Shown here piece by piece: positions 38,920-47,428 of a DNA stretch of 64,000 nt (the stretch's first letter is position 1; each line of letters begins with the position of its first letter). Source of the DNA: Parvularculaceae bacterium (GTDB lineage Bacteria; Pseudomonadota; Alphaproteobacteria; Caulobacterales; Parvularculaceae); NCBI GenBank assembly GCA_021776475.1, contig JAJFFV010000006.1, positions 310,001-374,000 of the forward strand, written 5' to 3'. A model generated the notes under the pieces. It was not told the DNA's origin. It saw only the letters and a program-made list of their open reading frames with translations, and searched no databases. Made by a program: the position numbers and the translations under genes.

Positions 38920-41484
38920 ATGGGGAGCGAAGTCTGGGCAATTGTATTTGGTTTGGCGGGCATCCTCCTCCTCGCCGTATTAATGCTGCCCGTCGCGACA
39001 CGAACCCGGATTCCTCACACAGTAATTTTGGCGGTTCTTGGCATTTTGCTCGGGATGCTGATCCACTATCTTGCTGGGGAGCCGGAAGCCGCTGCCGCTG
39101 CCGCGCATGGTGCTTCATCTGATAGCGGGCATGGCAGCGAACCGTTCTGGCGGCAGATGCTTAACGCGATCGGCAGCCTTGAAATCACCGCAGACGTCAT
39201 TCTTTTTGTCTTTCTGCCGGCGTTGGTGTTTGAAAGTGCGTTATCGCTGAATGTCCGTAAATTGATGGCCGACATTGGCCCGATCTTGTTCTTGGCGGCA
39301 ATTGGCGTGCTCATTTCGACCTTCGTTATCGGCCAGTCGATCAGCGCCTATACCGGGCAGGGTTTGTTGCTATGTTTGCTTCTCGGGGCAGTCGTTTCGG
39401 CAACTGATCCGGTTGCCGTGATCGCCCTGTTCAAGGATCTTGGTGCGCCGAAACGGCTGACGGTTCTAGTCGAGGGCGAGAGTCTTTTTAATGACGCGAC
39501 CGCTATTACCGTATCAGCAATTCTGCTCCTGATTTTCCAAAGCCCTGGCGACACCAGTTGGCTGGGCGGGCTGATCCAGTTCTTCCTGGTCTTCTTTGGT
39601 GGTATCGTTGTTGGCCTCGCAATCACCTGGATTGCCCAGCAGATAATGAAGCCGTTCAAGCGTCAGCCGATGGTGATCGTTACCATCACCCTGATACTCC
39701 CGTTTATCGTGTTCGTTGTCGCAGAGCATTTTCTGCACGTCTCCGGTGTCATGGGTTGTGTTGCGGGCGGCCTGCTTCTGGGATCGGTAGGACGCAGAAT
39801 CATCCCACCACACAGCTTTCACGAGATCGAGCATACTTGGCACCAGATCGCCTTTTGGGCGACTTCCCTGATTTTTGTGCTGGTCGGTCTCGCCGTGCCG
39901 CAGCTTTTGGGTGAGAACTTATGGTCTTACAAGGATGAGATATTGATTCTGTTCCTTGTTGCGACTTTCATCCGGGCAATCATTATTTTTGGCTTGTTGC
40001 CGTTCATGTCGAAGATCGGGCTCGCTCAAAAAGTCAGTGCCGCTTTCAGCACGATTATGGTCTGGGGCGGATTGCGCGGCGCGGTGTCGCTTGCTCTGGC
40101 GCTGATTATTCTTGAGGCGGAGTATATCCCTGAAGAAGGCCGCGCGTTTATTGGCGTCATGGTCACGAGTTATGTGTTAATTACGCTGCTCGGGCAGGCG
40201 ACGACTATTTCGCCGCTTCTCGCTTTGGTTGGCCTCAACAAACTCTCACCCACAGATCAGGCGGTGCGTGATCGTTCCCTGATTAGCGCTTTGTCGGATG
40301 TCAAAGGGCAGATTGACGAATTGGTTCTAAACAGCGATGTGGAATCAGAGAAGCTAAGTTCAGTAACGGAACGTTACACCGAAGCCCTGGGCACAGCCGA
40401 GGACACCGCTGAGGGAGCGAGTGGCCTCTCGGACACCGACTGGCAGCGCATCGGACTTGAAATGGCCCTTGCGCAAGAGCGGCAATTTTATCTTGCGAAA
40501 TATGGCGAGGGATTTGTCTCGACCTCGCGCCTGCGCGAGACTCTCGCGAGTATCGAAGAAGTCTCAGAGTCGCTCTCCAGTGTAACCAAAAACAACAGTC
40601 ATAAGGCGGCTGAGATCGCGATCGAACAGGGTGTCAGTTTCGCGCCTAATTTCAAATTTGCCATGAAGCTGCAACGGCGTTTTGGCCTTACGGGTCCGTT
40701 GGCAAATTCTCTCGAAAAACGATTTGGTATTCTCGCCTTGAAGCGTGACGTTCTGCGCGAACAACGCCGGACGCGATTGCCTGAGATTACAGGCCTTCTG
40801 CCGGTTGAGGCGCAGGCTGGGTTTCTTGAAATCATTGATCGGCGCATTGAATTGGTTGAAGAACACCACCACGCGCTGTGTCTTCAGTATCCGAAATATG
40901 CTGAGGCGCTTGAGAAAAGCAATCTGGAGCAGCTTGGGTTGCGACTCGAGGAGAGGGCCTACGACCGTCTGCAAGCCAATTCAATTATCGGACCGGAAAT
41001 TCACAGTGACCTGCAACGAGAGCTTGCATCCCGTCAGGCGGCGGCAAGCCGTTTGCCACACCTGAGACTGAATCAGAAACCGGCCGAGCTTATCGCCAGG
41101 GTGCCATTCTTCGCGGAGCTGTCGAAAGGCAAACAAAAACAGATCGCGCAAATGCTCAAAACCCGCTTCACTGTACCCGGTGAGACCGTCATCAACACCG
41201 GCGAAGTTGGGACGAGCATGTACTTTATCGCCAGCGGAGCGTTCCGCGTCCATGTGAAAGAGGATGATCTAACACTCGGTACTGGCGATTTCTTTGGCGA
41301 GTTGGCCCTGATTACCAAACAGCCGCGGAATGCCGATGTCTCGGCATTGGCATTCTCGACACTGCTCGAATTGCACACACGTGACTTCAAGAGCCTCCTG
41401 CGTAAAGATCCATCAATCAAAAAACATATCAACGATATTGCACGCCAGCGGTTGGGCCCGGACTTCGTCCTCGATATTCATTGA
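38920..41484 (+). CDS. CPA1-type Na+/H+ antiporter with C-terminal cyclic-nucleotide-binding domain
   Basis: 854 residues. About 12 transmembrane helices occupy residues 5-440, with the ion-binding signature ATDPVAVIALFKDLG and GESLFNDATA of NhaP/NHE antiporters. A roughly 290-residue cytosolic linker follows, then a cNMP-binding domain (about 725-850) whose phosphate-binding cassette GDFFGELALITKQPRNADV retains the key Glu and Arg. The layout resembles plant SOS1 and sperm NHE. Cyclic AMP or GMP control is inferred. ATG 38920 follows GGGGG. A His/Ala-rich loop lies at residues 53-75. Confidence 0.9.
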   Translation: MGSEVWAIVFGLAGILLLAVLMLPVATRTRIPHTVILAVLGILLGMLIHYLAGEPEAAAAAAHGASSDSGHGSEPFWRQMLNAIGSLEITADVILFVFLPALVFESALSLNVRKLMADIGPILFLAAIGVLISTFVIGQSISAYTGQGLLLCLLLGAVVSATDPVAVIALFKDLGAPKRLTVLVEGESLFNDATAITVSAILLLIFQSPGDTSWLGGLIQFFLVFFGGIVVGLAITWIAQQIMKPFKRQPMVIVTITLILPFIVFVVAEHFLHVSGVMGCVAGGLLLGSVGRRIIPPHSFHEIEHTWHQIAFWATSLIFVLVGLAVPQLLGENLWSYKDEILILFLVATFIRAIIIFGLLPFMSKIGLAQKVSAAFSTIMVWGGLRGAVSLALALIILEAEYIPEEGRAFIGVMVTSYVLITLLGQATTISPLLALVGLNKLSPTDQAVRDRSLISALSDVKGQIDELVLNSDVESEKLSSVTERYTEALGTAEDTAEGASGLSDTDWQRIGLEMALAQERQFYLAKYGEGFVSTSRLRETLASIEEVSESLSSVTKNNSHKAAEIAIEQGVSFAPNFKFAMKLQRRFGLTGPLANSLEKRFGILALKRDVLREQRRTRLPEITGLLPVEAQAGFLEIIDRRIELVEEHHHALCLQYPKYAEALEKSNLEQLGLRLEERAYDRLQANSIIGPEIHSDLQRELASRQAAASRLPHLRLNQKPAELIARVPFFAELSKGKQKQIAQMLKTRFTVPGETVINTGEVGTSMYFIASGAFRVHVKEDDLTLGTGDFFGELALITKQPRNADVSALAFSTLLELHTRDFKSLLRKDPSIKKHINDIARQRLGPDFVLDIH

Positions 41485-41496
41485 TGCGCGACGAAT

Positions 41497-42246
41497 TTAG
41501 TCGCTGGTTGCCGCGACAGCTTTTTGCGACTTCGATGGGAACTGCAGGATTGCAGCAGAAGCTTTTTTCGAAGTCGGGCAAAGATCATTAAGCGGACATT
41601 TGGCGCATTTGGGCCGGCCCTTGTGGCAGTAGGTACCGGCAAGTTTGTGTATACCGGAATAAAGTGAGGACATTTCTTTCGCCTGCCAGCTGGCTGGAAT
41701 TTTATCCATGATCTGCCGGTCGAGGGCTGACATCGGTGCTGCTGGTGCGACGAAACCAAACCGGCGGACAACGCGCGCACCTTCTGGGTCAAGCGCCAGA
41801 ACGGTTTTGCGCAAGGTACTGAAATTGAGCGTCGCTGTGCTGATCATTGCGTCAACACCGGGCAGGGCCTCGAGCCATTCTCTTGCCGCCTGCGTAGTCC
41901 AGCCGGCCAGAAATTCAAGTTCAAGTAAACCGTGCCGGTCTTCGATTTCCTGCAACAGGCGTGGCAGAGTCACCGCTTTTTCGACCGCCTTGTCGATGCC
42001 CCGCAGCACCCGCAGCAGAACTTCCGGCGCTTCATCACGCACCGCCGGCCAGCCGTGATATCTCGACCGCAATCTGCGATAAGCGGCGAGCGCGATAGCC
42101 GAAGGCGTATCGGCACTCACCAGCATGAACACAAGCTGTGACAAGGGATCAGCATGCTGCTCCTCACGCGGAGGCCAGGCTGCTTTGAGACGGTTCAGCA
42201 CTTCAGGAAAACGCTGGTCGGCAGCAAAAGAAAGCGGCATCTGCAT
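41497..42246 (-). CDS. Endonuclease III-like [4Fe-4S] HhH-GPD protein, LexA-controlled
   Basis: 249 residues from ATG 42246 (AAAGGTGA upstream). The HhH-GPD fold has the hairpin LPGVDAMISTATLNF, an Asp in TVLALDPEGARVV at the catalytic position and the C-x6-C-x2-C-x5-C cluster CHKGRPKCAKCPLNDLC. The lyase Lys of bifunctional EndoIII (LPGVGRKTA) is replaced by Met, so a monofunctional glycosylase or another activity is possible. A GAAC-N7-GAAC box lies 35-49 bases upstream of the ATG, so it is probably damage-induced. From memory, Caulobacter's SOS regulon also includes an EndoIII-family gene. Confidence 0.85.
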   Translation of the reverse strand: MQMPLSFAADQRFPEVLNRLKAAWPPREEQHADPLSQLVFMLVSADTPSAIALAAYRRLRSRYHGWPAVRDEAPEVLLRVLRGIDKAVEKAVTLPRLLQEIEDRHGLLELEFLAGWTTQAAREWLEALPGVDAMISTATLNFSTLRKTVLALDPEGARVVRRFGFVAPAAPMSALDRQIMDKIPASWQAKEMSSLYSGIHKLAGTYCHKGRPKCAKCPLNDLCPTSKKASAAILQFPSKSQKAVAATSD

Positions 42247-42280
42247 AGTGATCACCTTTTGTTCAGGGCCGACGACCATA

Positions 42281-42295
42281 GAACAAAAAAAGAAC
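42281..42295. promoter_or_regulatory. LexA (SOS) box GAAC-N7-GAAC upstream of the endonuclease III-like gene
   Basis: GAAC (42281-42284), seven A, GAAC (42292-42295) is the reverse complement form of the alphaproteobacterial LexA site GTTC-N7-GTTC. It lies in the short divergent gap and should repress the minus-strand gene. Confidence 0.75.
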
Positions 42296-42535
42296 ATGTC
42301 AACTGGATTTAAGTCATTGTGCGCGCAAGCGATCGACGCGTATCAGAATGCTGGAGATCGGCGGGATATTGCGCGCGTTCAAAAGCTTGCAATCGAGAAT
42401 AAACAAGCAATGCGATATCACGCTGCAATTGCAAGACCCGAGGTCAGACATCCGTTTGCGCGCGGCCTTCTATTGCAGGGTGGTGCTATCGGACATGGCG
42501 GTGGTACTATGTGGCCGCTAAAAACGGTGATGTGA
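42296..42535 (+). CDS. Doubtful small hypothetical ORF
   Basis: 79 residues if started at ATG 42296, which lies directly after the LexA box, with no ribosome-binding site. The first half is helical and charged, the second half Gly-rich (GLLLQGGAIGHGGGTM). The next gene's start overlaps its stop. No family recognised; it could be non-coding. Confidence 0.3.
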   Translation: MSTGFKSLCAQAIDAYQNAGDRRDIARVQKLAIENKQAMRYHAAIARPEVRHPFARGLLLQGGAIGHGGGTMWPLKTVM

Positions 42536-42537
42536 GT

Positions 42538-42933
42538 ATGTCCCGAAAAGGGTGCAACTGGTTAATCTGCGGGGGGTTGAGTGCGGTCGCTGTTTTGTTG
42601 GCGGGATCGGCAAGTGCAAGCTTTATCAGCTATCGTTTTGACGGTGACTATGCCGGCGTAACATCTGTGGCGCAGGATATATCTAACGAAACATGCAGTG
42701 CCTTGCCGTTACAGCAGTTGTCCATCAAAAATGGGATTCTTCGCAGCTTTGACGCGGCAGGCTACCAAACTGTTAAGGGTTTCATTACGGGCGACGGTTT
42801 TTTCTCTAGTGATTATATCAGGCGTGACGGACGCGTGACGCTGTTCGAAGGTTTCGTTGATGCAAACGGCCGGCTCACCGGGGGCATTTTCGATAACGGC
42901 TGCGCCTGGCTAGTCGAAATGGTCGAGGATTAG
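42538..42933 (+). CDS. Exported hypothetical protein
   Basis: 131 residues from ATG 42538. A signal peptide (LICGGLSAVAVLLAGSASAS) is followed by a small beta-rich domain (FISYRFDGDYAGVTS ... GFFSSDYIRRDGRVTLFEGFVDANGRL). Two Cys in the mature part (ETCSAL and DNGCAW) may form a disulfide. No family is recognised; probable periplasmic or secreted location. Confidence 0.7.
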   Translation: MSRKGCNWLICGGLSAVAVLLAGSASASFISYRFDGDYAGVTSVAQDISNETCSALPLQQLSIKNGILRSFDAAGYQTVKGFITGDGFFSSDYIRRDGRVTLFEGFVDANGRLTGGIFDNGCAWLVEMVED

Positions 42934-43360
42934 GCTGTATGGCTCTGAACCTCCGGCAGCCCACCACGGCGTTGCCGTCGCGACCAATAGAGGCGGTCAA
43001 GTAGGCATCGTTTTTAGCACAAATTTCGATGTGTAGATTTTGAGCATCTTACTCGTTGATGCCCTTGCTGTCGCGTTTTAGTCAGCGTGCGATCACCCAT
43101 CCCAGTTGTATCAAGTTGTTACCGATTTCCAGTTTGGCTGCCGTGTCACGCGTTTCGCCAGCGCCTTTGGAGAAAAATCTGTATACTCAGGATATTCCCC
43201 AAAATCATCCAGCGACGCGCAGGTGTCCGAGGGGATCGTCATCGCCGTGACCATCTAAGACAATAAGTATAGCCGCAGCAACATCTTTGAAATTCCCCTT
43301 AGCGTTCCCAGGTTTTTTCATACAGGTGATTAGGTAGGATTGTAACCGAGAATCGGTGCC
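42934..43360. other. 427-base gap between the exported protein and trmFO
   Basis: No gene is supported. A 44-codon minus-strand frame starting near 43254 (MVTAMTIPSDTCASLDDFGE) has protein-like composition but no ribosome-binding site or known relative. It may be a decayed gene. Confidence 0.45.
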
Positions 43361-44791
43361 CTAGTTCAGGCCGCTCGCTGGCGCCAGCCATTGGTCGAGA
43401 TCCGTCAGCGCCCGTGCACACAGGGCGCGTTTTCTGGCGAAGCCTTTTTCCTTGCCCTTTATCCGGTTCCCGTCGGCGTCAACTTTCGGTGCCGCGATTT
43501 CGGGGAAAAGTCCGAAATTGACATTCATCGGTTGGAACGCGCCCTTGCTGCCAGCGCCTTCTGACAGATGCCCGCCAGTGATGTGCCGGTGCAGGGCGCC
43601 AAGCGCCGTTGTTTCAGGCGGATTGCTGACAGCGGGATTCTGACCGAGCAACTGCAGTGCTGCAAAGCGGCCGGCGAGTAGGCCGGTTGCCGCGCTTTCG
43701 AGATATCCCTCGACGCCAGTGATCTGCCCTGCAAAACGCAGAGCGGGAGCGCTCTTCATACGGAAAGTCTCGTCGAGCAATTTGGGCGAGTTAATGAACG
43801 TGTTGCGGTGAATACCACCGAGCCGGGCAAATTTGGCCTCTTTTAGCCCCGGAATCAGGCGGAATACATCGGCTTGTGCGCCATATTTCAATTTCGTCTG
43901 AAAACCGACCATATTATAGAGCGTGCCGAGGGCGTTATCCTGTCGCAATTGCAACACCGCGTGCGGACGGCTGCCGGTGCGTGGGTCTGTTAGGCCAACC
44001 GGCTTCATCGGACCGAACCGCAAGGTCTCGCGGCCGCGCTCGGCCATAACTTCAACCGGCAGGCAGCCCTCAAAGTAGGGCGTGTTCTTCTCCCATTCCT
44101 TAAACTCTGTTTTTTCGCCCGTCAGCAGCGCATCAACAAACTGCTCGTATTCAGCCTCCGTGAACGGAAGATTTATGTAGTCAGCACCGTCGCCGCCTGG
44201 CCCCTTTTTGTTATAGCGGGATTGGAGCCAGGCTATATCAAAATTTATCGAGTTTTTGAAAATGATCGGGGCGATCGCATCAAAGAACGCCAGTTCGTCT
44301 TCACCCGAAATTTTGTGAATGGCGGCAGCGAGCGAGAGAGAGGTAAGCGGCCCTGTAGCGATGATGACACTGCGCCAGTCTGGCGGTGGCAGGCCAAGAA
44401 CCTCTTCGCGAACGATTTCGATCAGTGGATGCGCCTCAATCGCGTCGGTTACCGCGCCGGAAAAATTATTCCGGTCGACAGCGAGGGCCCCGCCGGCCGG
44501 CACCTGATTGGCATCGGCGCTTTTGAGGATAATCGAACTGCAACGCCGCATTTCTTCATGCAGCAGCCCGACCGCGTTTTGTGTTGCGTCATCGGAGCGG
44601 AACGAGTTGGAGCAGACAAGCTCCGCCAGCTGGTCGGTTTCATGGACTGCGGTTTTTTGAACGGGCCGCATCTCATGAATAATGACGCGCGCGTCATTGC
44701 TGCCAAGACCGACCTCCTGCAACTGCGTTGCCGCTTGCCATGCCGCCTCGGACCCGGCAAGGCCACCACCAATAATGTGTATCTGTTTCAT
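43361..44791 (-). CDS. trmFO: Methylenetetrahydrofolate-tRNA-(uracil-5-)-methyltransferase TrmFO
   Basis: 476 residues. It is a FAD protein that makes 5-methyluridine at position 54 of tRNA using methylene-THF. The dinucleotide-binding start [18 protein letters not shown], the EMRP motif ([32 protein letters not shown]) and ALFIC-type C-terminal part ([20 protein letters not shown]) are diagnostic. The start ATG 44791 has a weak ribosome-binding site. Confidence 0.96.
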   Translation of the reverse strand: MKQIHIIGGGLAGSEAAWQAATQLQEVGLGSNDARVIIHEMRPVQKTAVHETDQLAELVCSNSFRSDDATQNAVGLLHEEMRRCSSIILKSADANQVPAGGALAVDRNNFSGAVTDAIEAHPLIEIVREEVLGLPPPDWRSVIIATGPLTSLSLAAAIHKISGEDELAFFDAIAPIIFKNSINFDIAWLQSRYNKKGPGGDGADYINLPFTEAEYEQFVDALLTGEKTEFKEWEKNTPYFEGCLPVEVMAERGRETLRFGPMKPVGLTDPRTGSRPHAVLQLRQDNALGTLYNMVGFQTKLKYGAQADVFRLIPGLKEAKFARLGGIHRNTFINSPKLLDETFRMKSAPALRFAGQITGVEGYLESAATGLLAGRFAALQLLGQNPAVSNPPETTALGALHRHITGGHLSEGAGSKGAFQPMNVNFGLFPEIAAPKVDADGNRIKGKEKGFARKRALCARALTDLDQWLAPASGLN

Positions 44792-44917
44792 ACGGCGAAC
44801 ATAGTAAGAAGCGGCGCCAGTTCAACGGAAATTCTGCCTCTCCCGGTCGCTTGCTTTCGTGGTCAAGACAAGGTTACTCTTGCCCCTTGGGGTAGCGTAT
44901 GGGCGGGGGCCTGATCG

Positions 44918-45955
44918 ATGAAACTGGCAATCTACAACACAATAACCGAGGCGCTCGGTTTTGCTTGGCATAAGTATGACACGGCGGCGCGTCTTGCCTG
45001 GGTTCCGCTGATGCTTTTTTTTGTATTATCCATAGCCGAAGTATATCTTTATCTTTCCTTGGCGACCGGCGATGTCGTGACTATATTCGGCACGTCATAT
45101 TTGGAAGCTCTCGGGCTGGTTCGTGAAGCGGTTGCGGCAGTGGCAGAATCAAACCCGCTACTTCCTTCAGTGCTCACTATTTTCAAGTTTATCCTCTTCG
45201 TTGTGATTATTTCGAGCTTCCTTGTCCCCATGATCCGATATGCGGCCCGAAACACCCCACCATCCGGCGGGTCCTTTCATTTTTCGTTCACATGGAGGCA
45301 GCTGCGCTTTATCGGTGCTCAAGCTTTGGTGTTTTTGGGCGTCGCTGTTTTGACTTACGTGCCAATGCAAATGTCCTTATATTTTATTGACTCGTATGTT
45401 GAAAACGTAACCAATAATCCGTTTGCAGTATTTCCCGACACCGAGAGCCTTCATACGATCGAGCTTCAGGAAAGGAATCCACTGATGGCTAACCTGTTCG
45501 GAACTGCACTCGCAATCATGTTCCCGATATTCATGATTTACCTCAGCTTGCGCCTTTTTGGGCTGCCAATATTCACGGCTGTGAGAGAGAAAGGCGAGAC
45601 GTACAACTCCTTCGATTTATCTTTTAAAATCACAAAAGGATGGAACACGCTTCGGCTGCTACTCATTTTGATAGTGATTGCGATACTAACCTATATCGTC
45701 TCATTTGTACTGAACGCCGTAATCGTTCCCATGATTACTGCCGCCATCAACGCAATCTACCAGTTCGTTCAGTCTGTCAGCGGCCTGCTGCCGGCTGATG
45801 AGAAGGCGACTGACAATATTGGATCTTTCTACTTTCTCTACGTGATCATCGTTTATATTTTGAACATGGGATATCTTATTTTCGTTTATGGTCTGTACGC
45901 CGGCCTAGGTGGCAGCCTTTTCCGTCATGGCGAAAAGGTGGCAGCGGCGCATTGA
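44918..45955 (+). CDS. Polytopic membrane protein, paralogue A
   Basis: 345 residues with about six hydrophobic segments (WVPLMLFFVLSIAEVYLYL, ILFVVIISSFLVP, LVFLGVAVLTYVP, LLILIVIAILTYIVSFVLN and others). The first soluble stretch (TEALGFAWHKYDTAARLAW) and a KITKGWNTLRLLLI segment resemble parts of the next gene's product. No family is recognised. GGGGG precedes ATG 44918. Confidence 0.8.
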   Translation: MKLAIYNTITEALGFAWHKYDTAARLAWVPLMLFFVLSIAEVYLYLSLATGDVVTIFGTSYLEALGLVREAVAAVAESNPLLPSVLTIFKFILFVVIISSFLVPMIRYAARNTPPSGGSFHFSFTWRQLRFIGAQALVFLGVAVLTYVPMQMSLYFIDSYVENVTNNPFAVFPDTESLHTIELQERNPLMANLFGTALAIMFPIFMIYLSLRLFGLPIFTAVREKGETYNSFDLSFKITKGWNTLRLLLILIVIAILTYIVSFVLNAVIVPMITAAINAIYQFVQSVSGLLPADEKATDNIGSFYFLYVIIVYILNMGYLIFVYGLYAGLGGSLFRHGEKVAAAH

Positions 45956-46024
45956 TCGGCTGCACCAAGCACCTTACATATTATTATAAGGGCGTCGAAA
46001 TACCATTCAGGGGAGGGAACAGCC

Positions 46025-46945
46025 ATGTCTGACAAAATGCCGATAACTGACCTTTTGACCGAGAGTTTCTCTTTTGGTTTCAACAGATACTTTACAGTTT
46101 TACGGTGTCTACTGGTCCCGTATCTCATTGTTGTTTTTGGCATGATTGCGCTAATCGTCGGCCTGATGGATTTTGGCGCAATTGCTGCGCTGGAAAACGC
46201 CTCGGATCCTGACTCGCTCGGGGAAATATTTGCGATGCTTGGTAGCATTTTCCGCATGTCGCTTCCTGCAACGATGGCTCTGTTCTTTCTGGGGGCGATG
46301 GTCTTGTCGCTGCCGTTCACCGGGGGAATTGCCAGCATCTATCGCCTTATAGGGCTTGGCGAAGAGCCAGGCGGCTGGTTCACTATCCGTCTTGACGGGC
46401 CGATGTGGCGCACCTTTTTTGCCTTTCTGATCTGGGGCATTATTCAGTATGCCATTTATGGAGTTGCTTTTTTTATTGTCTGGAGCCTGAACCCTGGGAT
46501 GTTTGAGGTCTTTGGCCAGCTCGACATGGCAGATGACAATCCGGAAGTGCTGATTTCCTTATTCGGCTCCATGATGTCGATATTTCTGGTCGCGCTCATC
46601 TTCATGATCTTTATTTTTACAAAACTGGCGCCGTTCCCGGCGGCCTCGGCGTGTGAAAATCGCCTGATGCTATTGAATTCCTGGACAAAAACCAAGGGCC
46701 ATTTCTGGACAATACTCGGTGGTTATATCTTGCTGTCGCTCGCGCTTGGTCTGGCAAGCCAGGTGATGTCGTTCTTTCTTCAAATCGTGATTGGTATCGT
46801 GGCATCCGCGGGTGCGGAAGCGGCGGTGATCATCGGTCTTGCTATCCTGGTTTGCGTGCTGGTCTATTTCGGGTTCATATTTTTCTCGATCGGTGTCCAG
46901 ATGGCTTTCCCGGCGGCAATCTATCGCCGTCTCTGGCGGGAGTGA
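46025..46945 (+). CDS. Polytopic membrane protein, paralogue B
   Basis: 306 residues with about six to seven hydrophobic segments. It starts TESFSFGFNRYFTVLRCLLVPYLIVVFG and has a KTKGHFWTILGGYILLSLALG segment aligning with KGWNTLRLLLI in the preceding gene's product, so the two are probably old paralogues. ATG 46025 has a strong ribosome-binding site (GGGGAGGGAA). It lies 69 bases after the first and is likely cotranscribed. Function unknown. Confidence 0.82.
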   Translation: MSDKMPITDLLTESFSFGFNRYFTVLRCLLVPYLIVVFGMIALIVGLMDFGAIAALENASDPDSLGEIFAMLGSIFRMSLPATMALFFLGAMVLSLPFTGGIASIYRLIGLGEEPGGWFTIRLDGPMWRTFFAFLIWGIIQYAIYGVAFFIVWSLNPGMFEVFGQLDMADDNPEVLISLFGSMMSIFLVALIFMIFIFTKLAPFPAASACENRLMLLNSWTKTKGHFWTILGGYILLSLALGLASQVMSFFLQIVIGIVASAGAEAAVIIGLAILVCVLVYFGFIFFSIGVQMAFPAAIYRRLWRE

Positions 46946-47428
46946 TAGCTGAGCTGCCGCAGCCACTACATCCGCTGCAACCTTGCTGGCGCCGCTGCTG
47001 TCGGATCCACCACTGCCACCCACACCGCTAGCAACCCTTTCTTGCATTGCGCGCATTAGAGCCTGACCCAATGACCAGGGAACTCATGACGATGCTGACG
47101 CCGACACCGAGCCGCCGGCAGGCCAACAAAAAAAGGAATTCCTCTGCCAGATGGTCAAGCCGGTTCATCGGGGAGAAATTGCCATCTTCTCCCATATATG
47201 GGCCATGGGTATAGGCAAGAGGGACGCCCAGAAAATCCGATCACTGATAAAATGCCTGCGACGCGGAGTTTGGTTGAAGCGAAGGCTGATAGTAAAACCC
47301 CGGGCACACGCAGAATGACATTGTTTTTTGAGTTGATGCGTTTAAGCAACGGCGCATTACCAAAGTCGATTTCAGCCGGGGGCCAGATATCCACCGGCGG
47401 TTTGCGTCGGCCTCCCTCTCGCCTTCAC
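46946..47428. other. 483-base gap with decayed-looking minus-strand coding fragments
   Basis: No intact gene. The minus strand shows protein-like stretches in different frames: one from 47394 (MDIWPPAEIDFGNAPLLKR), one from 47168 (MNRLDHLAEEFLFLLACRR), and one around 47070-46950 (GQALMRAMQERVASG). This pattern suggests a frameshifted relic, unidentified. Confidence 0.35.

Noticed and set aside
44222-44914. 230-codon plus-strand frame opposite trmFO
   Set aside because: It lies antisense to a clear TrmFO and its translation resembles nothing; a shadow frame.
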